A stretch of 64,000 bases of DNA from Solenopsis invicta (GCF_016802725.1 NC_052669.1:2318501-2382500), one strand, 5' to 3'. Shown: positions 27,649 to 41,225, numbered from the stretch's first letter. Translations and numbers: made by a program. Notes: generated by a model from the sequence alone, not told the origin.

Positions 27649-29147
27649 GTAATTATTATAACTAAACAAATTATTAAATAAATTTTTCTTAATTTCGTAC
27701 ATATATACACACAATTTCATTTTAACATTTTTTACACATTATCTTAAAATATTAACACATAGTTGAGAGACTATGTATTAGGAGTAAAACATGCAACAGA
27801 CGTTATAATAAATCTTATGTAACAATAATTTATATATCAATCAGTCAGGATCACAATCAATGCTACATGTTTCATGCTATTTCTTATTATTATATCAATT
27901 TAAATATTATCTCTTATAATTTCTTATGCAGCAGATCATAGAACAGTCTTTACTGAATACATTTACGTTCTAAACAGGTTTCGTGATATGTAAATATACT
28001 GCAAATGTGAAATGCTAGTCACGTTTGTAAGAGTCCATTGCCATAGAACATACCAAATCACTTATTTAATGTAATTTTAAAAAAATTCAGACTGTTATAT
28101 GAAAGTTAAAGGTAATATTGTATTTGCATTATGTGTTTTTACATTTTGCTTACACATGCAGTCTTGTAAATTCTATTCTGGCATAATAACAATTTGCTTA
28201 AAAAATTAATAGAAGAACGCAAATTTTTATTATATTACGCAGCCTCCTGTTACAATAAAATAAACGCAAAAGCAATAGATTTTTAAAAATAAAATCTTTG
28301 TAAATAAAGATTGAACTTCTATTAAAACACATATTATACTGTAGAGTTTGAATAGTTATTTGCAATGTATGTTGTATGTTTACTAACACAAATCCGTTGT
28401 ACAAATTTGCTTATCACGTCACAACTTTGAGAAAAATGGTTTCAAAACGGTTAAAAGAATAATGGTTTTGATGGTTTTGACATTATAATAATGTTTTTTA
28501 ATTTTGTTAATGTTATAATGTCACATAAAAATATTAACTTCTTTTATCTTAACATACATTTGAATTTATTTAAGTATGCTATTTTGTTTCGAAGATTAAA
28601 CAATTGAAAAGATTAATCTTCCTAACATATTGTGTTTTTAATTTTTTTTAATTTTTTTAGGGCTCAGATAAAAAATTTGAACATATTGTATACCAAACTA
28701 TTCAAATTGTTTGAAGTAAAAAAAATCCTGTTCAAATATTTTGGACAAATCAAACTTAAGTGATCGGTTTGTAATGTAAATTCATTATAAAGTTTAAACA
28801 GTAAAAAAATACTCGAAATGCAGTATGCATTAGAAACAAACAAGTCTTTTCTTTTCTACACTAATATGTAAAAAATTCAAATTTAAATTTACAGTAATTT
28901 TGTACTCTCGGATCTCAATTATTTGCACTTGTATCGCGAAATGATTGGATAGTGTAATATATATTCTAATAGAATTTCCATCTTTATTTAAAAAAATTTT
29001 AATTTTAAAATTTTTATTGCTAAAAATTTATTATGTTTTTATTGTAATATTAGACTAAAGCAAAACAAATTTGTATTTGATAGTCCTTCTATTATTTTTT
29101 TCCAACAAATTATTAATAAAGTATTAACTGCTACTGAATTTCCTCCT

Positions 29148-29150
<3 letters not shown>

Positions 29151-29187
<37 letters not shown>
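29151..29187. repeat. (AC)n microsatellite
   Basis: About 18 AC units followed by a short ATATATG and ATACAT-rich stretch. Confidence 0.95.
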
Positions 29188-29192
<5 letters not shown>

Positions 29193-30061
29193 GCATACAA
29201 AAAACTGTATATACAATATACATATACATATGAGGCTTTTATTAAATGTGTTATAATTGTAACATGGTTTGGTCTAAAAGCCTTTTATCAGGTAACGATT
29301 CAATTACAGCCTTAGTTTCATAGCTTATAGCGTATCTACCCGCATAGAATGTCATCTGCATCAAAAGCCATAAAACGCATATACGTATACATAGATTTGC
29401 ACGGTTTTATCTTCACAGGTTATTTCACGTCGGTTTATGCGTTATACGTTCCTATACCTATGTATACAAGCTCATAGACTTCACTGTCACATCTTCCAGA
29501 TAAATTATTATCAATCAAGCACTGATACATAATGGAACAGTAAACACATCTTATATAAATTTTGCTTAAATAAATTTTAATCTTAATAAGTCAGTTTAGA
29601 ATAACATTAATGAAAGTATACAATATTAAAATGTAAAAACAAGATTGTTTTCATAATAATAATAAAAATTTAAAAAGAATTTGATGTTACTTTATTTTAT
29701 TATCAAATGCTATAAAATTTGTAGACAGCATATTTGTTCCATAATCCGTTCATAGCCCAGCAAAGCTTTAGGTTTCTTATCTTTCTGTGCCAGTGAGCTG
29801 ATTTCATCTCAGTTGAATTTTTCTCTTTGCTTTTTAACTTTTTCTCTGTTTGCAATATGTGTGTATTGATTGTTTCAGCTAATGTATTATTTTAAAAAAT
29901 AATAAAAAAAATTTGTAATAAAAGAAAAATTTCAATAACCATTTTGTTTCCATTTGTTAAAATATTACTTTTAACGATAAGTATGCCTACCCGAAATTTT
30001 CTCATCGTACTTTTAGAAATTTTTTATTCTAGCATATTATATATCTACTTTGCTGCTATCT

Positions 30062-30140
30062 AAAGCCGATTCTATCTTTTAAAGCCGACCGTCTACTTCT
30101 AAAGCCGTTCTCATGTTTCTAAAGCCAACTATATTTCACT
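30062..30140 (+). repeat. 20-bp minisatellite, four diverged units
   Basis: The word AAAGCC starts at 30062, 30081, 30101 and 30121, a 19-20 bp period. The units share a following T-rich segment (TCTAT/TCTAC/TCATG then TTCT). Two further isolated TTAAAGCC/CTAAAGCC words lie nearby (about 30280 and 27072). Confidence 0.75.
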
Positions 30141-30739
30141 TTTCTATAATAAATCATTTTTCTTAAATTTTAACAAGCTAAAAACCATTTTTTACAGTAA
30201 AAAGTGAATTATGCATTTATCGTATTGCAAACTATGTTAAATATTATAATGTACGCAATATAATTGCAGATACCCAACTTAAAGCCAAGAGTAACGTCCT
30301 GTAGAACCACGTTTAGCGGAAATTAGATAAAATGAATAAATCTAATAAATTTATTACTAGTAAATTCATTTTATTATTCAAGTTTTTCGTAAAAAAAAGT
30401 GAAATTTATATTCGCAAACATCTTCACTCCACATTCTATCGCAAAGTCAATGTTCCATACAAATAATTTCCACCCTCACATTGTTTTTTTCTTTTATATC
30501 CAGCTCCCTAGATTCATTTCTCTTTGGGTTTGATCCTATAAGCGACTTTTTTCCCTACATTCCTACAAGGAAAAAATAAGATATTAAATTCTTAATGATT
30601 AATATTCGAGTATAAGAAATATATGTGTATATGATGGATAGATAAATTTTTATAAAAGAACTTAGTCACATAGTATCTCTTATCACTGTTCATATTTGTT
30701 TCTATATCCTCAGAGAAATTGACATATAATCAATTGCAG

Positions 30740-30820
30740 ATATTCCAACGGAACAACCAGAATCTCCTGTTATTTATTGTGGCCTGACGGGGGTTATTTG
30801 CATAGTAAAACGGAGTATTG
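30740..30820 (+). CDS. TkR86C: Same GPCR, short exon for extracellular loop 2
   Basis: An 81-bp exon between CAATTGCAG and GTAAGT. It reads RYSNGTTRISCYLLWPDG and then GYLHSKTEY. The Cys in SCYLLWPDG is the extracellular loop 2 partner of the TM3 cysteine in the disulfide conserved in class A GPCRs. The CxxxWPDG pattern is typical of tachykinin-type receptors. NGT is a possible N-glycosylation site. The exon is too short to stand out as an open frame; it was placed by phase (receives one base, leaves two, TG|C) and by sequence between the TM4 and TM5 exons. Confidence 0.93.
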
Positions 30821-33488
30821 GTAAGTAATAAGCTTCAGTTTATTGAATTTCTTTTAGGCAAAGTCTAACGGGTCTCGATGTAATGAATTTCAGAAATGTG
30901 CAAATCTGTATGTCGAATAGGGACCATTCAGCGTTTTTTAATATAAAAGGGCACGTAAAATCGCGTGCTGAAAGAAGTTCTTGTAAACACCGTGTACACA
31001 ATCCGTTACAAATGCGAAACAGATTGAATCGACAATTATTCTAAGGAGATGCGATAGGAAATTACTATGGATTTGCTCAATATATTATCGGGGATAGTAA
31101 GAGTAGTTTGACCTAATTAGATTGGTTACATTCAATCCGATATATTACGTTAATGCGTGTAAGGTGGAATTTATTAATTATCAATTAGAGATCTAACTTT
31201 GTTATACCTTGTACATCTTTACTGCTTAATTCGTTCCTATATGCAAAACAATATTGAAATTATAAAGAACTATTAATGCACATAAATAAATTAATTTGTA
31301 AATTGTAAATAATGTGTACAAAATGTATACATATTTTTAATACATATATAAATGTATACATATTTTACATATGTATAAATATTTTTTTTATTAATCTTAG
31401 TTTAGCAATAAAAAAATACATATTTTCCATATAAATATCTTACATAAAAATTAAAGTCAATATCTTCAATAATTTTTGAGAAATTATGTCACAAAATCGA
31501 GTAAAAAAATGCATTTTTAAATTTAAGTAACATAGAAACTAATACACCTTTAGTCATACATAGATTTCTAGATGTGTATTTACTAATGTACAAATGGATG
31601 TGTAAAAATATAAAATATATGCAGTAATTCCCTTTAAAAAAATTCTCAAATTGAGCCACATTTTGTGTTCTAAATCTTCTTAATAATAATAAAATAAAGA
31701 TCTCTTAATAAAATGGTACTCTATGATTAAACAATCATTTGATATTAATGATAATAATAATTATTGATAATAATTACATTAGCGAGTTTTTTAGAAAGTT
31801 TGAATAAAAATATGACATGAGAAAAAACACCATGCAAAAATTCTGTTCACAGCAGTATACAGTAAACTATACAGTATGTAAACATTTCTTTTGAATAATA
31901 TTTTGAATAATTTTTTGCTGAAAAAAATTAAATTGCTTATAAAACACCTTTGAATCCAAAATTTATTGTTAGTAGAGTCGATTTACAGTATATGTTATAT
32001 AGTTAAATAACAATTTTTTTAAAAATTGGAAAAACAAAGCTGATATTGGACATGAAAAGTCAATATTAAATAAACTTCCCTTTGCTACATGGACAGTAAA
32101 CATAACAAGATCCATTTAAAGAACAGAACAAAATTCGAAATTTTTCTTTCTTGTAAAAGAAAGTTTGTTCTCATAAAAAATACTGCATGGATAATGTAAA
32201 ACATTTTTTTTAAGCCAAAAGAGAAAATATATTTAATTGTAATGAAACCAAATTGTAATGATATATTTTTTAATCTTTTTCGGTATTTTACTTTATTTAT
32301 ATTCTCAAAGTATGTAAAGTCATAAACTAAAAAATTTAGTTATTCACATCATGTAAATGAATGGTTTTAATCAAGTATTTTATACAGAAAATTTTAGAAA
32401 GAAATTTCTAATTGAATAGCCTCATAAATCTTACTCATTCGAGAGAACATTTTGTATAAATCATACAGGTAGAACTTTAAATGTATATTCGAGGTTTTCA
32501 TTTGTCGCATAGTCCAGAACTTGCTGTCGTTAGCGCGGTATACTCTCCTCTTACGAAGAACATCACGCAACGCTCTGAAGTTTACAGAGAATACCTCTGT
32601 TCCTACATATCTACAAAGTAGCTCGAAGTTAAGCTTATTTAACAACGGAAGTAACAATACCACTGGTCTGATAGTATGCAATAGGGTAATTTAAAACATT
32701 CAAACTAGTGAAAGAGTGACGTATATTTCTGTATACACGAAAATGGAATTCAAGTTTTGCATAGATTCTATCTATATCATAAATTCCAAGTAATCTTACA
32801 GAATGGTCCTCTTATGTGCAATTTAACTTATCCAGCGATTGTGATTGCCACGTCTACCCTACCTGGGGACACGAAATTGAAACTTCAATCGAAAGTATGT
32901 GGAAGAACAAGATCAAAATTGTGTTACGTACACGCCAAAAACACAATTCTCGTAATATTTTGAGCAAAAGTAATAAAACTGATGATTAATGTAATATTCA
33001 ATTTAATCTTCTTATACTAAACGCCATGATTAAACAGTATATTAAAATTTTATTAATATAACTTTTTTCTCGAGCAAAACCCATTTCTTAAACTTGAAAA
33101 ACGCCAATTAAAATTATTGAATTCTAAATAATATATAACTAATTTATTAATTAAAAATAGTTGAACTGCCTTGATTCAAAATTTCAATTACTAGCGTAAT
33201 GATAGTACGGTTAATCATCTAGATTCTTCATTTTAATCAACATATATACAATAATAATTCGAAATACATATAACAATTATTTTATTAAAATTGCTGTACT
33301 TTATTCTATCTTGCATTTTAAACTCAGACACATCTCAATTAATGAAAAGAAATTTTCTACTCTGTTTCTTGAGAAATCGTTCAACCACGTGTATCTTATG
33401 AAACAAGTTTTAATAAAACTTGGTGTAATAAGTCTCTCAATATCTCTCGGCAACCTTTATGGTTTTACATAAATCATTTGTTCTACAG
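30821..33488 (+). other. Receptor intron, 2.7 kb
   Basis: A GT-AG intron, phase 2, with AT-rich sequence. A minus-strand frame at 32394-32681 has mixed composition but no domain I recognise (see findings). Confidence 0.88.
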
Positions 33489-33639
33489 CTACAATATCCT
33501 GTTCCTCACTGTAACATATCTGGTTCCCATGTCAGTGATGGCTATCTGTTACACATGTATGGGGCGAAAGTTATGGGGCTCGAAGTCGATTGGTGAACTT
33601 ACGCATTACCAGAAAGAATCGATGAAATCTAAACGCAAG
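33489..33639 (+). CDS. TkR86C: Same GPCR, exon with TM5 and ICL3
   Basis: The exon follows TTCTACAG and precedes GTACGT. After completing a Cys codon it reads YNILFLTVTYLVPMSVMAIC, TM5 with its conserved Pro. Intracellular loop 3 follows, with GRKLWGSKSIGE and the basic end ESMKSKRK before the phase-0 junction. The LWGS.SIGE and MKSKRK strings are hallmarks of insect tachykinin-type receptors and belong to the G-protein-contacting region. The loop is short and contains Ser and Thr residues that kinases could modify. Confidence 0.95.
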
Positions 33640-34583
33640 GTACGTTGTTAAATATTTCCATATTTATCTTCAAAATATTTTTACAACATTTGATGCATTG
33701 ACGTGAGTAATGTGCATAATGTGTCAATAAACAACTGCAATGTATTAAAATTCAAAATAAATATTTTCTTACATAACACTATGTGTACTACATCAAATGT
33801 TCCATATTCTTCGAAAAAAGACAAAAATGTATCAAATTCTGAAAAAGTAGCAAATAAAAACCGTAAATAAGAAATCAAGAAAATTTTCATCTGTGTATTT
33901 AAACATTTATAGAAAATAAAAGAAATAAAAATAAAGTAGAAAAACTTATTACCTCAATTATCTTAAAAATCTAAAAACGTGCTTCTATAAAGTAGGTCAT
34001 CATCACATTATGCTTATAAGACAATTCGCAATTTTGCCTAGAATGCATTTGCATGCAAATTAGATATTTTTATAGTCTGTTTAAATACCAAAAAATACTT
34101 TTGATATCATATTTTTGATAACGTAAATAAGCTACTTACTTATATGCCTTACATTAAACTTTACTTACTCAGTGACTTTGACAGAGTCAAATTAGTAACT
34201 ACTTCCGGGAACGCAACGTGAACATTTAAGCTTAAACTTCAGGACAATGGGTTCCTATTAAGTATACCTTAATATTGTTGGTTAACAAAGCATGTTACAA
34301 AGGACATAGCTAAATATAACTTTCGTAATTAAATGTCAGCTAATTGTAACAAATGTTTTTTGGAAATATCGTCTTTAGATAACTGCAAAAATGACAGCAT
34401 TTATCAAATTTTTAAATATAACTTTTTTAATTAATTATATTTAAAATACAAATTTTAAAATATACAATTATTTAAGTACAAATAATGCATGTTCAATCAA
34501 TCTCAAATTTATCAAAATGTCTAATTGAAAGGACATAATATCTTCGACTCTCTTTTAATAGTTTTCTTTTTAACTTGTTACAG
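33640..34583 (+). other. Receptor intron, 0.94 kb
   Basis: The shortest intron of the gene, phase 0, GT-AG. It is AT-rich and holds nothing further that I can identify. Confidence 0.9.
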
Positions 34584-34780
34584 GTTGTAAAGATGTTCAT
34601 TATCGTGGTGACAATATTTGCTCTATGCTGGTTACCATATCAAGGGTTTTTCATCTTTGTGTATCATTACCGTCATTTCGCGGAAAGCAGTTACGTGCAA
34701 CACGTGTATTTAAGTTTTTACTGGCTCGCTATGTCCAACTCTATGGTAAATCCGATCATATATTACTGGATGAATAACAG
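34584..34780 (+). CDS. TkR86C: Same GPCR, exon with TM6, ECL3, TM7
   Basis: The exon follows TTGTTACAG. It begins VVKMFIIVVTIFALCWLPYQ, TM6 with the CWLP rotamer-switch motif. Extracellular loop 3 is short (YHYRHFAESSYVQH), and TM7 carries LAMSNSMVNPIIYYW with the NPxxY activation motif. It ends MNN plus a split Arg codon (AG|A). The donor is GTACTA, the weakest of the six in this gene. If it is not used, the frame continues YYINSYI and stops at 34803-34805, which would remove helix 8 and the whole tail. Confidence 0.95.
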
Positions 34781-36586
34781 GTACTACATTAATTCTTACA
34801 TATAAATTACAATTTTTAAAAATCATGCTTTGACAAAAAATGTAATGATCATTTTTTTCTAAAAAAGAAATAGATTTTATACATCAATTTTTTTAATTTT
34901 TTTTATAAAATTAATTTTAAATAATATATTCAGGAGATTTTGGTTTTACCTTATCGTTTAACATGCATAAATTTTAATGTCTCACTTAACTTAATATACA
35001 TATATTTTACATGTATAGTATACGTGTATATGTGTTTTAATCCTTAAAATATTTTTATATTATATGTAAACTCTGTTATATGATACATGATATTCAATAC
35101 AAAAGTAAAAATTTATCAAGCGTACACTTGTGTAATATGATATATGATGTATATATAAATATAAAATTTTATTCTTAACTCTTTCTAACATTAATTATAA
35201 ATAGCCTAAAGTAAGCTTAAAACTAAAACACATCTAAAGATTTGTTAATAAATCATATAATAAAATTAATAATCGACAAAGTTATTAAAAATATTTAAGG
35301 ATATAAATTTTATACGCAAATTTCATTGGAACATCCGATTATACATAATATTTTTATAATAATACAAAAAATCAGTAGGAATCAATTTATTTAATTTCAG
35401 TATCAATTAAACACAATGAAAAATTTGTGATTAATCAAGAATGAAATACAGTACGACTACAATAAAATTAACAATATAGCATATAAAAAAAGCATACGCT
35501 CAATGAATTTTTGCGATAACACTTCCAGTTTCATTTATTAAAGGAGATTTAGGTAAATCCTTGTAATATTTGATCAAATATAATTGATGCTTTGAAAAAT
35601 AAATTAGAATGTAAAGAGGCTCTACAGACAAAAATGAATGAAATAAAAGAGCCTTTAAGAGCCGACGCAGAATCTTCATATGTAATAATACAATTTTAAT
35701 AATTAATAACAATATTTTATACGTTTCATAATGCTTTAAAATATTAGATAACTCTCGGGTTATATCAGTATCTCTGACAATTTAAAAAGATAACAAATCT
35801 CGAGATTAACGTTGTCAAAAACATTGTTATGAAACAATCTACAAATGACCTAATTATTCTGAATTAATATTATTTCGAAGTAAGCATAAGTTTATAAATT
35901 AAGAGTTTTCTTAAAAAAATATATTTATTATTATCTCAACAAGAAATAATAATGGAATCAAATTCAATTCCATTATCATTTTTTATTGAGACTTTATAAA
36001 AATACTTGTTTGCACACTTCAAGATTGCATAAAAATTTCTTTATAAAATTGTTACTGTACTATGTGTTAGATACAATTTCTAATGATTAGGTTTAAACAA
36101 AATTTTAATCGTATAAATCATTCAGCAGTTTCGTAACGGCATTTACTAATCAATAATGCGGGAGCATCGATCCCTTGGTTAACCACAGAGAGTTTCAGTT
36201 TACATTCTAATTATACATTTCTACATTCGCATATCGATTCTCGACGGTCTAGCTTCTCACCGATGTTCCACCCTCTAAGTTCCTTCACTCTGAAAACTGA
36301 TCATGTCTGACGCAATCTGATCATCCATCAGACACTCTTCATTGCACCCAGAAGAAATCTTGTTATTACTATCTACTATACTATCATTTGTATATCCTTG
36401 AACGATCTTATTAGTAGTCCCAAAAATTTTCTACTCGCGACATCAATGATTAGTTACATTTAATGTGTATAACGATAACTAAATTACATTAAGTATTATT
36501 GTACACGATCAAAGAAATCAGTGAAAATAATAAAGATTTTATTTTATCTTTTCTGTGAAAATAATGTAAAATAAACATTAACACTT

Positions 36587-36588
<2 letters not shown>

Positions 36589-36621
<33 letters not shown>
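36589..36621. repeat. (AT)n microsatellite
   Basis: About 16 alternating AT units, seen directly. Confidence 0.9.
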
Positions 36622-36622
<1 letters not shown>

Positions 36623-39124
36623 CATACAAACAACACTACAAAAATAATAATTAAAATTAAACAATGCGTTTTCGTAAAATTTATATATTACAGTAACATA
36701 TTATTTAAATAAGATAAGTATTAAAAAATGTAAAACTTATATTATTCTCTTATTTGCATTAGCACATAAATTTATTTTTAAAGTAAAATTCTGATTTTAC
36801 TTTACAAAATTACATATTATATATTATCCCAAATGCATTAAAAACAGAAATAATTAAACATTTGTTTATTAAAAATATTTTTTACCTGTTATTTTCTTAC
36901 CAAATATTTAAAAAATAGTAATTAGCGTTGCAGTGACATTGTGATTATCAGCGCTCAGATCAATTTTAAATTTATATTAAAATTTAATTTTTAATTTCAG
37001 AAATAATATACATTTTGTCATATTCAGTAAAATTTTAATATTGAGAAAATCTATTTTAATAAACTGCATACGTAAATACATATTGCAGAAACTTAATATC
37101 TTACATCAAATCCGAGGCAAATTGATTAAATTCAAGATCTGACATCTTCCATGAAAGCGTAATAATATCGTGTACAATATTTGCATTCTCCGTCATTGTG
37201 TACTCAAGGGCTTCACAGTAGCCGCAATGCACACTGAAGACTACATGAACTCTCAATTATCATTCTATTAAAATAATATAGCACAATAACAATCGGAACA
37301 ATGGACAGTGTCATAATCAGAATCATGGACAATGTTGATATTAGCAAAATAAAATGGTATTATTCGATATGATAAAATGTATCAACTGTACTATTTTCTG
37401 ATGTTTTACTGCTTGATTGATTAATAAACAAAAGTCTGCAACTTATTTTTTAAATCTACAAAAACAATCAAATAAATAAATAAATTACAATAAGATTCAT
37501 AAAATTGTCTCCTTTATTATAATTTTAAATTTTATCTTTATCTTTATTTGTTAGTAAAAAAAAATAAAATTGCATATTTTTATACATGCTAATTTCAAAA
37601 TATTTTAATATAAAAATTATATGTTAATTAGACTTGATCTTATCACAATAATATTTTTAAACTACGTAACAAATAACTAATTTATTACACTTTAATTACG
37701 CATAAAAATATTTATTGTATAACAATAATATCAAGATTTTGGCAACACATAAAATATTTATGTTTATAAGGCAAAATAAGCATTTTATTCTAAAAATTAA
37801 TTTATACAATGAGGAAAAAAATTTTATCACTTCTAATATTTACTTTATTTATATAAATAGTAACAAATAATTTCATGAAAACGTTATATTATTAAATATA
37901 CTTGTTTTATATTCATATTTTTTTGTGTTTTTAAAGGTAGGAAAATAAATGATAAGCAGATTTGTATTATTGAATATTATTATAGTAGATGGAATTGTCC
38001 TTCAGATAACTTTTATGATATCTTCGATCGTTCCACTCCACACGCGACGATGAAATATTTCCACATTAGTAATATGTCAGAAATTCTGAGAGGCACTGAC
38101 TTGCCATAGAACGTTTGGTATATCTAGATAGGTGGGTCTCTTAGGATTTATAAATAAAAGAAAAAAAGGTGCCATTTTAAATTGCTTTTTAATATTGATT
38201 AAATTTTAAAAATTTGGTTTCTTGAAACTAATAAACATATCTTTTTCTTAAGAGTTTAATTAGTGATACTTTAAAATCATAACATTATTTGCCAATAACT
38301 ATTTTTTTATGTACATTTTTTTCAGTAATTCAAAGTAAAGCTATTTTTAAGTATCCGATATCAAATGTAAAAACACGTCATATTTCGAAGAAAATTAGAG
38401 GAAGCAGTAGGTTTTGATTAATTAATGCTTTTATAACATGTATTACAATTCTGCAGCATATCTATGTAGATTTAGGAGATGTCAAAGAAAAGCAGAACTT
38501 TGCCATATCTCTCTAAGAGTATTATAAACGAGCTGTCAAGACCTTGGTCAGCAAGTCAAATAAGAAAACAGGTCGTTTACCAAGATTATGTCCATGAAGA
38601 CTAATATATTTTATACGTACTACTGTTTACGTCATATCGATAACTCAAACCGAAATAATTTGGTCCATAGCAAAAGGGAATTGGAAACAAAAGATTTATT
38701 TTAAAAATAGCCTTAAGAATTTTCGATTTATTGTCGATTACATTTAATATCAATATAAGAATATTAGAACTCAAATAAAAATAGACATATTCAGATATGA
38801 TATTGACTTGTATCATAAAATTTATTATACTTTATATTTAGCACAAGTCATTTTATTAAAAATATAAAATATTTAACACAGGAAATTTATGTAACTGATT
38901 TGCTGAAAACAGCACATTTAAAGCTAGAAAACCTACAAATAATGTTCTTACACTCTTACATATGACTTAAAAGTTTTAATTAATTCTACTTTTTAGACAA
39001 AAAGTATAAGGTATTATTAGCCTATTTAAGTTCTGCAGTATTAATCTCACTTGCGATTATTTTCTCCGACTTAATTTAAACTTTACTTGCACACAAATCG
39101 CATCGTCTTACCTCTGATAAAAAT

Positions 39125-39235
39125 AAAGCGTAAAGTGTAAATTAGGACATCGGAACGTAAACAAAGCGTGTGGAAAGTGTGCTATGAAAGCGTAATCAAA
39201 GTGTGTATAAAGCGTAGATTGCGATATCAAAGCGT
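39125..39235 (+). repeat. Array of eight AAAGYGT motifs
   Basis: AAAGCGT or AAAGTGT starts at 39125, 39132, 39163, 39174, 39187, 39198, 39209 and 39229. The first seven alternate C, T, C, T, C, T, C. Neighbouring CGT-CGT pairs lie roughly 20-38 bp apart, so it may be a degenerate minisatellite of paired half-units. It ends in ACACGCTT and GACGCTT words, a partial inverse. The array is about 180 bp upstream of the next receptor exon. Whether it binds a factor or is only a decayed repeat cannot be told from sequence. Confidence 0.75.
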
Positions 39236-39418
39236 TACACGCTTGTATGACGCTTGTACGACGTTTCAAGAAATTTCAAGGAGCTATCTACTTTCGTCAG
39301 GGACACTGCTAATGATTTCTTTAAATAAATTATGATTTGATTAATTAAAAAATAGCCAAACAAAATGTTATTTATTATACAAATATACGTGTGTCATCGA
39401 ACGTATTAACTGTTACAG

Positions 39419-39546
39419 ATTTCGAGTTTACTTTGAATTGGTAATTTGCAAATGCTGCTGCATGATAAATCGGACAAATGTGCAAACTCACGAAACCCAA
39501 GAATTAGCAGGGTTTCAACGTTCAGAAATCATGCCATACAATTCGG
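39419..39546 (+). CDS. TkR86C: Same GPCR, exon with helix 8 and proximal tail
   Basis: The exon follows AACTGTTACAG and precedes GTAAGT. After completing an Arg codon it reads FRVYFELVICKCCCMINRTN, then a polar stretch ending MPYNS. RFRVYF is the amphipathic helix 8 that follows NPxxY in this family. The four cysteines in CKCCC are likely palmitoylation sites that anchor the tail to the membrane (known for related receptors, inferred here). It ends with one base of a Gly codon (G|GT), matching the phase of the last exon. Confidence 0.9.
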
Positions 39547-41172
39547 GTAAGTGCAATTTCTATCTACTCAGTTGCACATGATAATTGAGCGATGGTTTAT
39601 TGTACACATATTTTTTCCCTTTACACTTATGTTTAACTCTTTTGATTATGTATAAATGATCGATGACAAGATTTTGATTGCTTGTTTTATAATTTCCATG
39701 AAATCTGTGTGAGATTAGATTTGATAATTTGAAGTGTTTTAACAAAGCGTGATGATAATTTTATTTTATGTACAAAAGAAAAATATTAATATGATGTATG
39801 ATTATGTCAGTTACAAAAACACATTAAATCATATTTTATTGACAATAATTCGTTAATATGATTCGCTTGACTAGAAACGAACCAATCGAAAAAAGTCTCT
39901 TACCGAATTATTTCCAAAACGCTACGCGAGAAAAAATATTGATTCGTTCAATATCTCGTCCAAATGGTCGCAGATATCTCGATCGTAGTTGTGAAAGCTT
40001 TTCAAACAGTCTATTTTTATCTTTTCAAAAATAGAATATTTTTATTTCAAAAGATTTCCGTTTAATTTCTGCTTATTACACATATATATAGTTTACAAAG
40101 CAATGTCGCAAACTAATCAATATAAATGGAATTTGGCGGATATGTAAGGTAGTCAAGATATAAATAGCGGTATCTTTCAATTGTTTTTAAAAATATAACC
40201 TTTGACATGCTTTTAAAAAAGCATTTTTCTTACATTTTTTACATATAATTTTTAAATTATAACATATAGATATAATTATAAGTAAAATAACATATTTAAA
40301 ATAATCAATTTAATGTTGTAAAAATTAAATAATAAAATTATGGAAAAAATATATTTAGAAATTAAATTTGTAAGAAGTGCAAAGCATCCCAAAATTCTTG
40401 AGTAAATATATTATAGCAAAAAAATTTTCAAAAAAATATGTAAAATAATTATTTGTAAATTTATATTTTAAATACTGTTTGAAATATAAGCGTTTAAAGC
40501 TGGCTAATTGCAAATTACGTTTAAACAGTTATGGCTATGAGTTGCGCAAACACTAATATTAGTGGCCGCATGATTATCTAATCTTTGTTTGACTAGCTTT
40601 AAGCCCTATATTTAAAAAAATACTAAAATCAAAATTTACAAATAACTTTTATTTAACTTTTTAAAAACTTTTTTACTATAATATTTTGATAAATATATGT
40701 CAAAACATCCTATTCACATAGAAAAAAATCGTTTTTAAACTTTAATATTTTCTAGCAATAAAATTATCACTTAAATTATATTTCTGAAAATATTCTTTTT
40801 AATAGTGTTGTTTAGCAATTTTTTTTAACAGTTTTGTAAGATTAGTGATGGGTTTAACATGTCAATTCGCGTTATCTTGCATTTTCGATATTCGCATATA
40901 ATGGAATTTTCGTTTGTGTTAGTTTTTTGTTGCTACGTTTGTTGTTTGGCACGACAAATTAAGCCAAGGCATATGCGCCGCGAATTTTTTACTAGTTGCA
41001 ACATTACAAGAGACATTTAACTTACATTTTTGCATTATTTTTTACACTTTTACTGCATTATTTTAAATAAAACATTTATATCTCTCCTGCAATTTTGCTT
41101 AAAAATTGTGCACAATAAAGCTTGAGAATTTTGTGATTGTAAAATTTAATGGCATATGTTTAAAAAGCAGTT

Positions 41173-41225
41173 ATGTATGCGTGCGTGCGTACGTGCGTGC
41201 GTGCGTGTGTGTGTATGTATGTATA
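41173..41225. repeat. Compound (GTGC)n(GT)n(GTAT)n microsatellite
   Basis: Consecutive TGCG, GTAC, GTGT and GTAT tetranucleotide units, seen directly. It is a Z-DNA-prone alternating purine-pyrimidine stretch. Confidence 0.9.

Larger units (their letters stand above)
27649..30739 (+). other. Receptor intron, 3.1 kb
   Basis: A GT-AG intron, phase 2. It contains an (AC)n microsatellite and a 20-bp minisatellite, listed separately. I see no other coding signal. Confidence 0.88.
34781..39418 (+). other. Receptor intron, 4.6 kb
   Basis: A GT-AG intron, phase 2, between the TM7 and proximal-tail exons. It contains an (AT)n microsatellite, a 10-bp-arm hairpin around ATAATGGAAT (about 35949), and an AAAGYGT motif array close to its 3' end. 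No other exon is evident. Confidence 0.85.

Noticed and set aside
27496..27720. Minus-strand frame opposite the TM4 exon
   Set aside because: Shadow of the receptor exon.
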